From the NCBI GenBank assembly GCA_046297695.1, contig JBKBHF010000015.1:1-64000 (forward strand): 64,000 nucleotides of DNA, read 5' to 3'. This DNA is from Permianibacter sp046297695 (lineage in GTDB: Bacteria > Pseudomonadota > Gammaproteobacteria > Enterobacterales > Permianibacteraceae). Below the pieces are notes generated by a model. It was given only the letters and a program-made list of their open reading frames with translations, had not been told where the DNA came from and searched no databases. Every line of letters begins with the position of its first letter. Position 1 is the first letter of the stretch. Positions 9,189-17,688 of the stretch are shown here, in pieces. The position numbers were made by a program, and so were the translations under genes.

Positions 9189-10571
9189 GTGTCCCGATAC
9201 CCCCATTTACTGCAAACGCTGCCCTACCCCGGCCGCACCGGCGTGCTGTCGCTGTTCCAGCCGTTCGCCGACTGGCCCGGCGCCGTCCTGCTCGACAGCG
9301 GCGGCCATGAGCGCGGCCGCTTCGATCTGTTCAGCGCCCTGCCGGTGCGCTGGCTGACCACCGACGGCCCGCTGACCCGCCTCCATGACGCCGACGGCCG
9401 CGTGGTGGCCGAAAGCGCGGACGACCCGTTTACCCTGCTCGACCAGACCCTGGCCGTGACCCGACCGGAATTCGATGAAGCCCGCGCCCGCGCGCTGCCC
9501 TTCGCTGGCGGCCTGTTGATGGCGCTGGCTTATGACCTCGGTCGCCGGCTGGAAAAACTGCCGGTGAAAGCCGTGCACGATCTGCCACTGGCCGAACTGC
9601 ACGCCGGCATTTATCACTGGGCGCTGATCGTCGATCACGAAAAACAAAGCACCGGGCTCTGGCAGTTTGCCGATCTGCCGGCCGAGCAGATCGCACGCAT
9701 CACGGCAGCGCTGGCTACACCGGGAACCACTTGCACCGACTTTGCGCTCGACAGTGATTGGCAAAGTAATCTCAATCGTGAGCAATACGGTCGCGCCTTT
9801 CGCACCGTGCAGGATTACATTCACGCCGGCGATTGTTATCAGATCAACCTCGCGCAGCGTTTTTCCGCCCGCTGCCATGGCGATGCCTACGCGGCGTACT
9901 GCACGCTTTCGCCACTCAACAAGGCGCCGTTTTCGTCGTACTGGAACACCGACCGCGGCCAGATCCTGTCGCTGTCACCGGAGCGTTTTGTCTCGGCGCA
10001 GGATGGCATCGCGCTGACCGAGCCGATCAAGGGCACCCGGCCTCGGCATGCCGATCCGGTGCGCGATCAGGCCGAGATTGCGGCGCTGAAAGCCAGCGAG
10101 AAGGACCGCGCCGAAAACCTGATGATTGTCGATCTGCTGCGCAATGACTTCGGCAAGAACTGCGCGATTGGCAGTGTGAAGGTGCCAGAGCTTTTTGCCA
10201 TCCACAGTTTCCCGGCGGTGCACCACATGATCAGCTCGGTGACCGGAATGCTCGCCGCCGGCAAGACCCCGCTCGATTTGCTACGCGGCTGCTTTCCCGG
10301 CGGCTCGATCACCGGCGCGCCGAAAGTACGGGCCATGGAAATCATCGAAGAGCTGGAACCGCACCGGCGCAGCCTCTATTGCGGCAGCATCGGCTACTGC
10401 GACTATCTCGGCCGGCTCGACAGCAGCATCACGATCCGCACCCTGGTACACGCCGACGGCCAGATCCACTGCTGGGCCGGCGGTGGCTTGGTCGCCGATT
10501 CCGTTGAACAGTCGGAATACGACGAAACCTTTGCCAAGGTCAGCAAACTGCTGCCGGTGCTGCGCAGATGA
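9189..10571 (+). CDS. pabB: Aminodeoxychorismate synthase component I
   Basis: Makes 4-amino-4-deoxychorismate from chorismate and ammonia for p-aminobenzoate and folate synthesis. In the 460 residues the chorismate-binding domain spans about 190-455, with the PabB-type PIKGT motif (about residue 279), DLLRNDFGKNC and GCFPGGSITGAPKVRAMEII. PIKGT rather than PIAGT distinguishes PabB from anthranilate synthase TrpE. The start is GTG at 9189. The pabA glutaminase subunit is not adjacent. The gene ends in a terminator shared with the convergent gene. Confidence 0.93.
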   Translation: MSRYPHLLQTLPYPGRTGVLSLFQPFADWPGAVLLDSGGHERGRFDLFSALPVRWLTTDGPLTRLHDADGRVVAESADDPFTLLDQTLAVTRPEFDEARARALPFAGGLLMALAYDLGRRLEKLPVKAVHDLPLAELHAGIYHWALIVDHEKQSTGLWQFADLPAEQIARITAALATPGTTCTDFALDSDWQSNLNREQYGRAFRTVQDYIHAGDCYQINLAQRFSARCHGDAYAAYCTLSPLNKAPFSSYWNTDRGQILSLSPERFVSAQDGIALTEPIKGTRPRHADPVRDQAEIAALKASEKDRAENLMIVDLLRNDFGKNCAIGSVKVPELFAIHSFPAVHHMISSVTGMLAAGKTPLDLLRGCFPGGSITGAPKVRAMEIIEELEPHRRSLYCGSIGYCDYLGRLDSSITIRTLVHADGQIHCWAGGGLVADSVEQSEYDETFAKVSKLLPVLRR

Positions 10572-10619
10572 GAGCGGTTGAGCACGGTTGAGGACGATTG
10601 CGTGCGACAAACGCACATA

Positions 10620-10649
10620 GAAAAAGGGCTGCATTGGCAGCCCTTTTTC
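10620..10649. terminator. Bidirectional intrinsic terminator
   Basis: AAAAAGGGCTGC and GCAGCCCTTTTT form a 12-bp stem with a 4-nt loop. An A-run on one side and a T-run on the other allow it to serve both pabB (+) and the convergent PLP enzyme gene (-). Confidence 0.9.
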
Positions 10650-10662
10650 TTGCTGGTATCGC

Positions 10663-11826
10663 TCAGCACGCGGCCAGCGCATGCTCCAGATCCGCCTTCA
10701 AATCGGCCACATCTTCAATGCCAACCGACAGCCGCACGAGATTGTCGTGGATGCCGAGTTTGGCGCGCGACTCGGCCGGAATCGATGCGTGCGTCATGAT
10801 GGCCGGGTGTTCGATCAGCGATTCCACCCCCCCCAGGCTTTCTGCCAGCGTGAAGATCTGTACGGTTTCGAGGAAACGACGCGCTTCGCCGAGACCGCCT
10901 TTGAGGAAGATCGTGATCATGCCGCCGAAGCCGCTCATTTGTTTGGCCGCGATAGCATGTTGTGGATGGCTTTTCAGACCCGGGAAAATCACTTTTTCGA
11001 CTTTCGGATGCGCACTAAGCCATTCGGCCAGTTGCAGCGCGCTTTCGTTGTGCTGCTTCATCCGAAGCGCCAGCGTCTTGACCCCGCGCAGCGCAAGGTA
11101 GCTGTCCATCGGACCGGCGACAGCGCCGATACTGTTCTGCAGGAAAGCCATCTGCTCACCGAGTTCAGCATTGGCGGCGATCAGCAAACCACCGACCATG
11201 TCGGAGTGGCCGTTGATGTACTTGGTCGCCGAATGCATGACCAGATCGGCGCCGAGTTTGATCGGCTGCTGGTTGTATGGCGTCGCGAAGGTGTTGTCGA
11301 CCACGACCAGAATGCCGCGCTTCTTGGCTTCCGTGGCGATGGCCGCGATATCGCAGACTTTCAGCATCGGATTGGTCGGCGTTTCGATCCAGACCATCTT
11401 GGTGTTCGGCTGAATCGCCGCGACGAAGTTTTCGACTTTGGTCAGATCGACCATGCTGAACTGCAGGCCCATCGAACGCTTGCGGACCTTGTCGACCAGC
11501 CGGAACGTACCGCCATAGACATCGTCCATCAGGATCAGATGATCGCCGCTGTTCAGCAGCTCCAGCGCGGTCGACGTCGCCGCCATGCCGGAACCAAAGG
11601 CAAAACCACGGACACCACTTTCCAGATCGGCGACGCAACGCTCATAGGCAAAGCGGGTCGGGTTGTGCGTGCGCGAATACTCGAAGCCCTTGTGCACGCC
11701 AGGGCTTTCCTGCGCGTAGGTCGAGGTGAAATACACGGCCGGCATCACCGCGCCGGTCGTCGGATCGTATTCCTGACCGGCGTGGATCACGCGGGTACCG
11801 AACCTGAGTTTGCTGGTGTCTTTCAT
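10663..11826 (-). CDS. Cystathionine gamma-lyase / gamma-synthase family enzyme
   Basis: PLP enzyme of the Cys/Met metabolism family, 387 residues. It shows YSRTHNPTRFAYERCVADLE, GSGMAATSTALELL, WIETPTNPMLKVCDI, VVDNTFATPYNQQP and the Schiff-base lysine in VMHSATKYINGHSD (about residue 200). Sequence alone does not separate gamma-synthase (MetB), gamma-lyase and beta-lyase. A CBS-like gene lies on the same strand upstream, past one exporter gene. That favours cystathionine gamma-lyase in reverse transsulfuration, which releases cysteine from cystathionine. The C-terminus contains the GGVESLIEHPAIMTH block usual in gamma-enzymes. Confidence 0.85.
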   Translation of the reverse strand: MKDTSKLRFGTRVIHAGQEYDPTTGAVMPAVYFTSTYAQESPGVHKGFEYSRTHNPTRFAYERCVADLESGVRGFAFGSGMAATSTALELLNSGDHLILMDDVYGGTFRLVDKVRKRSMGLQFSMVDLTKVENFVAAIQPNTKMVWIETPTNPMLKVCDIAAIATEAKKRGILVVVDNTFATPYNQQPIKLGADLVMHSATKYINGHSDMVGGLLIAANAELGEQMAFLQNSIGAVAGPMDSYLALRGVKTLALRMKQHNESALQLAEWLSAHPKVEKVIFPGLKSHPQHAIAAKQMSGFGGMITIFLKGGLGEARRFLETVQIFTLAESLGGVESLIEHPAIMTHASIPAESRAKLGIHDNLVRLSVGIEDVADLKADLEHALAAC

Positions 11827-11973
11827 GTTGTCCTCGCTTGGCCGCCAGAACGCTGAGCTGTGCGGCGGGAAAATTCAATGCTTTGCCAATACTGTTGCGC
11901 GCTTCAGTGCTGAGCGTAACGAGCACAAGTTGTAGGTGATTCTGGTTCGATCGCGCAAACTACCCCACCCTGG

Positions 11974-12027
11974 CCCTCCCCTTGACAGGGGAGGGAACCA
12001 AACCACCTCCCCCTGTGAAGGGGGAGG
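11974..12027. repeat. Two palindromes of the CTCCCC/GGGGAG family
   Basis: CCCTCCCC-TTGACA-GGGGAGGG lies at 11974-11995 and CCTCCCCC-TGTGAA-GGGGGAGG at 12006-12027. They are followed at 12032-12047 by GAGGGGGTAATTGCCG, which also occurs at 4677-4692 at the prpD truncation point. The element sits between the cystathionine enzyme and the exporter gene and may attenuate transcription between them. Confidence 0.6.
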
Positions 12028-12096
12028 ACGGGAGGGGGTAATTGCCGGGAAAGCCCTTGCGTTCTGCTGAAATCAGCCAGCCAAACCGCCCTGCTC

Positions 12097-12723
12097 TCAA
12101 AGCCAAACCAACCGCACCGCCACCAACCACAACAACACACCGAGCACGCGATCAAACCAAACGCCGGCGCGCAGAAACATCGCTCGCACTGGCGGCCGTA
12201 CCATCAACCACGCCACCAGCACAAACCACAGCGCGGTAACCACCATCATCCAGAGCCCGTAGCCGACTTGAATCGGCCACGGCGTGGTCAGGCTGACGAT
12301 CGAGGTGAACAGCGCCAGAAAAAACAAAGTCGCTTTCGGGTTCAGCGCATTGGTCAGAAAACCGATACGGAACGCCTGCCACATGCTTGGCATCGGCTCG
12401 GCTGTGCCGTTCACTTCCGCGCTGGTGGCCCCACCACTGCGCAAACACTGCCACCCGAGCCAGAGCAAATACAGCGCACCGGCATACCGAACCATCTCAA
12501 ACAGCCTCGGGTTGTCCCGCAGCAACACCGCGATACCGAGCACGGTGTACGTCACGTGCACCAGAATGCCGCTGCCGATGCCAATCGCCGTCCAACTGCC
12601 TGTCCGAAAACCATGGCGCACGCTTTGCCGCACCGTCATCAGGAAATCCGGGCCCGGACTGATGACGGCCAGCAGATGCGCCAGCGCGATCAGCGCAAAC
12701 TCGGTGCTGTATTGAGCAAGCAT
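12097..12723 (-). CDS. LysE/RhtB-family amino-acid exporter
   Basis: A 208-residue inner-membrane protein with about six hydrophobic segments. The N-terminal motif AVISPGPDFLMTVRQSVRHG matches the LysE/RhtB signature (SPGPD region), and IGFLTNALNPKATLFFLALF is the conserved NPKA segment. The family exports amino acids such as homoserine, threonine, lysine or cysteine by proton exchange. It lies between the CBS-like and cystathionine-lyase-like genes on the same strand, 12 bp after the CBS-like gene, so a sulfur amino acid or homoserine is a reasonable but unproven substrate. Confidence 0.9.
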   Translation of the reverse strand: MLAQYSTEFALIALAHLLAVISPGPDFLMTVRQSVRHGFRTGSWTAIGIGSGILVHVTYTVLGIAVLLRDNPRLFEMVRYAGALYLLWLGWQCLRSGGATSAEVNGTAEPMPSMWQAFRIGFLTNALNPKATLFFLALFTSIVSLTTPWPIQVGYGLWMMVVTALWFVLVAWLMVRPPVRAMFLRAGVWFDRVLGVLLWLVAVRLVWL

Positions 12724-12735
12724 TTGGGGGCCGAA

Positions 12736-13704
12736 TTACAGCAAACCTTTTTCCTGAAGCCAGACGTCGTTGTAAACCTTGGAGACGTAGCGGGTGCCGG
12801 TATCGCAAATCAGCGTCACGACCCGCTTCGGCGTTTTCTGTTCACGGCAGTAGCGCAGCGCAGCGGCCAGCAAGGTGCCGGTCGACGAGCCGCCCATCAG
12901 GCCTTCTTTGGCGAGCAGTTCACGCGCGGCATGAATCGCTTCGCGATCCGGGATCGCGTAGGACTGGGTCACCAACGACATGTCGCAGATCGACGGAATG
13001 AAATCTTCACCAATGCCTTCAACCAGCCACGAACCGGCCTGCTTGAATTCACCGGTGCGATGATAATGATCGAGAATCGAGCCTTGCGGATCGGCCAGCA
13101 CGATATCAATGTTCGGATTCTTTTCTTTCAGATAACGGCCAACACCAGACAGCGTGCCGCCGGAACCAACACCGACCACCATCGCGTCAATGTTGCCTTC
13201 CATCTGCTGCCAGATTTCCGGACCGGTGGTTTCGTAATGCGCCTGCACGTTGGCCGGATTGGCAAACTGGTTGATGAAATAGGAATTCGGCGTTTCGCGG
13301 GCGATACGGGCCGCGACATCCTGGTAATACTCGGGATGGCCCTTGACCACATCGGAACGGGTGCGAATGACTTGCGCGCCAAGCGCGCGCAGGTTGTATT
13401 CCTTTTCCATGCTCATCTTGTCCGGCATCACGATGAGCATTTTGTAGCCTTTCTGACCGGCGACCAGTGCCAGACCCAGACCGGTGTTGCCGGCGGTGGC
13501 TTCAACCAGGGTATCGCCCGGTTTGATCAGGCCTTTGTCTTCCGCGGCTTTGATCATGTACAGCGCGATACGATCCTTGATCGAACCGCCCGGATTCATC
13601 AGTTCCAGCTTGCCGTACAGCTCGCAGACGCCGGTATCCAGCTTGGCCAAACGACTCATCGGCGTGTTACCGATCATCTCCAGAACATTACCGGCTACCG
13701 ACAT
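12736..13704 (-). CDS. Cystathionine beta-synthase / cysteine synthase-like PLP enzyme
   Basis: Fold-type II PLP enzyme, 322 residues. The PLP lysine lies in NPGGSIKDR (about residue 42), the substrate loop in VEATAGNTGLGLALVAG, and the phosphate-binding loop in GVGSGGTLSGVGRYLK. EGIGEDFIPSICD and GGSSTGTLLAAALRYC resemble bacterial cystathionine beta-synthases more than CysK. There is no C-terminal CBS regulatory domain. With the downstream cystathionine-lyase-like gene it would form a homocysteine-to-cysteine route. O-acetylserine sulfhydrylase remains possible. Confidence 0.85.
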   Translation of the reverse strand: MSVAGNVLEMIGNTPMSRLAKLDTGVCELYGKLELMNPGGSIKDRIALYMIKAAEDKGLIKPGDTLVEATAGNTGLGLALVAGQKGYKMLIVMPDKMSMEKEYNLRALGAQVIRTRSDVVKGHPEYYQDVAARIARETPNSYFINQFANPANVQAHYETTGPEIWQQMEGNIDAMVVGVGSGGTLSGVGRYLKEKNPNIDIVLADPQGSILDHYHRTGEFKQAGSWLVEGIGEDFIPSICDMSLVTQSYAIPDREAIHAARELLAKEGLMGGSSTGTLLAAALRYCREQKTPKRVVTLICDTGTRYVSKVYNDVWLQEKGLL

Positions 13705-13900
13705 GCTTAACCTCGATCAAAAGGGCGGAAAACAAAGCGCGCTACTCTACCACATGGCGTCGATTTCCCCCTCGACTCATCGTACCGGTTGCAACGGGGT
13801 CCCGTTCTATACTCGGTCCGCTTTTCGAGACAGATTTAGACGTCCATCTATCCAAAATCATCACGAGGACTGCGCCCGTAACGGGCCGTGAACATACAAC

Positions 13901-16108
13901 ATGCTGGATCGCGCCAAAGCCGTAGACGAAGCCTTCCGCCGTCGGGTTCAAGACGGTGACTTCCCCGCTCCCGTTCGCCGTATCACCGCCGCCCAGGCCG
14001 GGCTGAACCGGGAAACCTTCCTGGAGCTGTTTCATTCGCAACTGCTGTCGCGTCATCTCGACCTGCAGGCGCGCATTCTGAAAGACAAAGGTCTCGGCTT
14101 TTACACGATTGGCTCCAGTGGCCATGAAGGCAACGCCGCGATTGCCAAAGTGTTCCGCCACACCGACATGGCCTTCCTGCACTACCGCAGCGGCGCGTTC
14201 ATGGTGCAGCGATCGAAGCATCTGCCGGAGATCAATCCGGTGCGCGATCAGATGCTGTCGTTTGTCTGTTCAAAATTTGATCCGATCTCGCAGGGCCGGC
14301 ACAAGGTGTTTGGTTCGGTGCCGCTGTGGGTGCCGCCGCAAACCTCGACTATTGCCTCGCATCTGCCGAAAGCAGTCGGTGCCGCGCATGGCCTTGGCAA
14401 AGCCAAAAAAATTGGCGTGCAGCCGATGATTCCGGAAGACAGCGTCATCCTGTGTTCGTTTGGCGATGCCTCGCTCAACCACGGTAGCTCGCAGATCGCC
14501 TTCAATACTGCCGAGTACTGGTCGTACAAAGGCGAGGAAGTGCCGATTGTCTTTGTTTGCGAAGACAACGGCATCGGCATTTCGGTGTCATCGCCGCCGA
14601 ACTGGGTCCAGCACACCATGGAGCGGCGTAGCGGCATCGCCTATGTGCAATGCTCCGGACTGCATCTGCCCGACGTCTGGCTCGCCGCGCAGGAAGCCGA
14701 AGAAATCGCCCGGCAGGAACGTCGGCCGGTTTTCCTGCACGTGCAAACCGTACGCTTGATGGGCCATGCCGGTAACGACACCGAAAGCCAGTATCACGCC
14801 CAAAAGAAAATTGAAGAAACCGAAGCGCAGGATCCGCTGCTGCATTCGGCCCGCATCGCCATTGAAAGCGGCTTCATGACGGCCGACGCGATCCTCGCGC
14901 TGTATGAAAACATCCGTCAGCAAGTGGCGTATGAAGCCGAAGAAACCCTGAAGCTGCCCAAGCTCGACAATGCCGACGACATCATGGCGGCACTGGCGCC
15001 GACCCGGCCGGAGCAACCGCTGCCACCGGCACTGACGGCTGAGCAGGAAGCGAACGTGTTTGGCAAGGCGCAGTCGCAACTGGCCGAGCCACGCACACTG
15101 GCCAACCTGATCAATTTCGCCATCACCGACGTGATGGCGCGCTATCCGAATATCGTGCTGTTCGGTGAAGACGTTGGCAAGAAAGGCGGCGTTTACCGCG
15201 TCACCGCTGACGTGCAGGCCCGCATCGGTGCCGACCGCGTGTTCGACACCTTGCTGGAAGAAACCGCGATTCTCGGCGGCGCGATTGGCTATTCGCAGGT
15301 CGGGCTGTTGCCGATGCCGGAGATCCAGTTCCTCGCCTACACCCACAATGCCGAAGATCAGATCCGCGGCGAAGCGTCGACACTGTCGTTCTTTTCTTCC
15401 GGCCAATACACCAACCCGATGGTGATCCGGATTGCCGGCCTCGCTTATCAGAAAGGTTTCGGCGGTCATTTCCACAACGACAACGCCTTTGCCTTCCTGC
15501 GCGAAATCCCGGGCATCATCGTCGCGATTCCGTCCAATGGTTACGACGCTGCCCGGATGCTGAAAACCTGTGTTCGGCTTGCTGACGAACAAAAGCGCGT
15601 AGTGGTATTCCTGGAACCGATCGCGCTGTATCACGTCAAGGACTTGCACGAGAAGAATGACAACGGCTGGTCGTTCGTCTACCCAGCCAATGAGGCGCCG
15701 ATTCCGTACGGCGAACCGGGCGTGTTTGGCGATGGCAAGGATCTGGTCGTGCTGACTTACGGCAACGGCTATTATCTGTCGCGTCAGGCCGAGAAGATCC
15801 TGCGCGAACAGCACGGTGTCAAAGCCAAGATTGTCGATTTGCGCTGGGTTGCTCCGCTGCATGTCGATCAGCTGCTGAAAGCGGTCGACGGCTACAAGAA
15901 AGTGCTGATCGTCGATGAGTGCCGCAAGACCGGTTCGCTGTCGGAGGAGATCACGACCCATCTAGTCGAGCACTGCAAGAAGCTGCCGCAGATCAAGCGC
16001 CTCACCGGCAAGGACAGCTTCATCACCACCGGCACCTCCTGGCAGTACCTGCTGCCGAGCACCGAAGATGTGATTGCCGCCGCACTTGAGCTGCACAAGG
16101 GCAAATAA
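13901..16108 (+). CDS. Fused alpha/beta E1 of a branched-chain 2-oxoacid dehydrogenase
   Basis: Thiamine-diphosphate-dependent decarboxylase, 735 residues. Residues about 30-370 are the E1 alpha part with the ThDP motif GDASLNHGSSQIAF...CEDNGIGIS (about 188-225) and RRSGIAYVQCSG. Residues about 395-735 are the E1 beta part, with FGEDVGKKGGVYRVT, LLEETAILGGAIGYSQVGL and CRKTGSLSEEI. In most bacteria these are two genes; here they are joined by a Pro/Glu-rich linker. No E2 or E3 gene is adjacent, so the partner subunits must be elsewhere. The substrate (branched-chain 2-oxo acids) is inferred from the family. Confidence 0.88.
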   Translation: MLDRAKAVDEAFRRRVQDGDFPAPVRRITAAQAGLNRETFLELFHSQLLSRHLDLQARILKDKGLGFYTIGSSGHEGNAAIAKVFRHTDMAFLHYRSGAFMVQRSKHLPEINPVRDQMLSFVCSKFDPISQGRHKVFGSVPLWVPPQTSTIASHLPKAVGAAHGLGKAKKIGVQPMIPEDSVILCSFGDASLNHGSSQIAFNTAEYWSYKGEEVPIVFVCEDNGIGISVSSPPNWVQHTMERRSGIAYVQCSGLHLPDVWLAAQEAEEIARQERRPVFLHVQTVRLMGHAGNDTESQYHAQKKIEETEAQDPLLHSARIAIESGFMTADAILALYENIRQQVAYEAEETLKLPKLDNADDIMAALAPTRPEQPLPPALTAEQEANVFGKAQSQLAEPRTLANLINFAITDVMARYPNIVLFGEDVGKKGGVYRVTADVQARIGADRVFDTLLEETAILGGAIGYSQVGLLPMPEIQFLAYTHNAEDQIRGEASTLSFFSSGQYTNPMVIRIAGLAYQKGFGGHFHNDNAFAFLREIPGIIVAIPSNGYDAARMLKTCVRLADEQKRVVVFLEPIALYHVKDLHEKNDNGWSFVYPANEAPIPYGEPGVFGDGKDLVVLTYGNGYYLSRQAEKILREQHGVKAKIVDLRWVAPLHVDQLLKAVDGYKKVLIVDECRKTGSLSEEITTHLVEHCKKLPQIKRLTGKDSFITTGTSWQYLLPSTEDVIAAALELHKGK

Positions 16109-16127
16109 GCCACTGCATCTGCCGAGA

Positions 16128-16165
16128 AACGCGCCCCGCCACTTTGCAACCTGACGGGGCGCGTT
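16128..16165 (+). terminator. Stem-loop after the E1 gene
   Basis: AACGCGCCCCG and CGGGGCGCGTT form an 11-bp stem with a 16-nt loop, 19 bases past the stop codon. There is no clear T-run after it, so it is a weak or Rho-assisted terminator. Confidence 0.55.
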
Positions 16166-16207
16166 ATCATTCAGACCTCTGCATTTCCCGGTCGGGTCGT
16201 CTGCCAC

Positions 16208-17590
16208 ATGGATTGGCACCAGTTTGCCGAGCTCTACATACCGCTGATTGTCACCGGTCTGCTGCTGCTGATCGGCCTGACCCGTCTGCGCTATCAAGCG
16301 ACCTCCAGCGCCAACAGCTGGGGCTGGGCGCTGGCGATGATCTTCATGCCCTGGCTGGCAGTACCGATCTACCTGTTGCTTGGCAGCCGCAAGGTCTCGG
16401 CACGGCAACGGCGCAAGCGGCCGCTGCAATTCGTCAGTTACGGCGACAGTTGCCAGCCTTGTACCCGGCTGGACCGGCTGATTCAGGCTTATCACCTGCC
16501 GGCCGCCAGCAGCGGCAATGCGATCCAGTTTTACTCATCGGAACACGGCGGCTTGCAGGCACTGGTCGAGCTGCTCGAAAGCGCGACCCGCGAGATCGAT
16601 GTCTCGGTGTATATCCTGCGCGCTGACAAGACTGGTCGTCGGGTGGTTGAGCTGCTGGCGCAAAAAGCTCGCGCCGGCGTGAAAGTGCGGGTGCTGGTCG
16701 ATGGCGTCGGATCCTGGCTGCTGTCGAACCGGGCGCTGCGGCAGCTGCGTCAGCATGGCGGCGAATTGGCCGTTTTTCACCCGCTGCTCAAGAGTCTGCT
16801 GACCGGTCGTGGCGGTCTGCGCAATCACCGCAAACTGGTGGTGATTGATCAACATGCCGCCTGGACCGGCGGCGCCAATCTGGCACAGGAATATTTCGCC
16901 CGGCTGCGTAAGCAAAAACCCTGGCGGGATCTGGTCGCCGTCGTGCGTGGGCCGGCGGTGCATGAACTGGTCAGCATTTTTCACTCCGATTGGCAGTACG
17001 CAACCGGACAGAAAACAGCTGTCACGCATTTCGAAACGGCCGTCGGCGGTACGGGATCAGCGATCCTGCAGGTACTGCCATCCGGCCCTGATGTGGAAGA
17101 TGAACCGCTGCTCGATGCGGTACTGACGGCGATATATAACGCCGAGCGGAAAATTACCATTCTGTCGCCGTATTTCGTGCCGGATGACAGCGTGCAGTTT
17201 GCCCTCGAATCGGCGTTGCGCCGCGGAGTTCAGGTCAAGATCATCCTGCCCCGTCGTTCAGACAACCTGCTGGTCGATGCCGCCCGCAAGCTGGCGCTTT
17301 CCTCGCTGCTGCGACACGGCCTGAATCTGCGCGCGATTCACGGCCGGATGATGCATGCCAAGGCGATGATCGTCGATGACACGCTGGCGGTCATCGGTTC
17401 TGCGAACTTCGATTACCGCAGCTTCTTTCTGAACTATGAGTTGAGTCTGGTACTGCATGATCGCGACAGTGTTGCAGCCTTGCAGCAGTGGATCGATGAC
17501 ACCTGTGGCCAAGCGCAGAACTGGCCGGCCCTGAAACCGCTCGGCCCGCTGAGCGCGTCGCTGCTGCACTTGATCAAGCCGCTGCTCTGA
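16208..17590 (+). CDS. cls: Cardiolipin synthase (phospholipase D family)
   Basis: Joins two phosphatidylglycerols to make cardiolipin at the inner membrane. It has 460 residues with two N-terminal membrane segments (about 8-26 and 36-57) and two PLD active sites: NHRKLVVIDQHAAWTGGAN (about 208) and MHAKAMIVDDTLAVIGSAN (about 381). The first has Asn before His in the usual HxK-x4-D layout, and both catalytic His/Lys/Asp sets are present. The ATG at 16208 gives the expected membrane start. It converges with pdxB across a shared hairpin. Confidence 0.92.
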   Translation: MDWHQFAELYIPLIVTGLLLLIGLTRLRYQATSSANSWGWALAMIFMPWLAVPIYLLLGSRKVSARQRRKRPLQFVSYGDSCQPCTRLDRLIQAYHLPAASSGNAIQFYSSEHGGLQALVELLESATREIDVSVYILRADKTGRRVVELLAQKARAGVKVRVLVDGVGSWLLSNRALRQLRQHGGELAVFHPLLKSLLTGRGGLRNHRKLVVIDQHAAWTGGANLAQEYFARLRKQKPWRDLVAVVRGPAVHELVSIFHSDWQYATGQKTAVTHFETAVGGTGSAILQVLPSGPDVEDEPLLDAVLTAIYNAERKITILSPYFVPDDSVQFALESALRRGVQVKIILPRRSDNLLVDAARKLALSSLLRHGLNLRAIHGRMMHAKAMIVDDTLAVIGSANFDYRSFFLNYELSLVLHDRDSVAALQQWIDDTCGQAQNWPALKPLGPLSASLLHLIKPLL

Positions 17591-17605
17591 ATCGACTGCT
17601 GTTTT

Positions 17606-17661
17606 GGGAGCGGCTTTAGCCACGATTCTCATCAGAAACCATCACGGCTAAAGCAGCTCCC
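17606..17661. terminator. Inverted-repeat element between cls and pdxB
   Basis: GGGAGCGGCTTTAGCC at 17606-17621 is the near-complement of GGCTAAAGCAGCTCCC at 17646-17661. This is the common GGGAGCGGCTTTAGCC intergenic repeat of gammaproteobacteria in inverted arrangement. Lying between two convergent genes, it probably acts as a bidirectional transcript-end structure. Confidence 0.6.
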
Positions 17662-17688
17662 ACCGTCATGCTGATGCACAGCAAGCAC

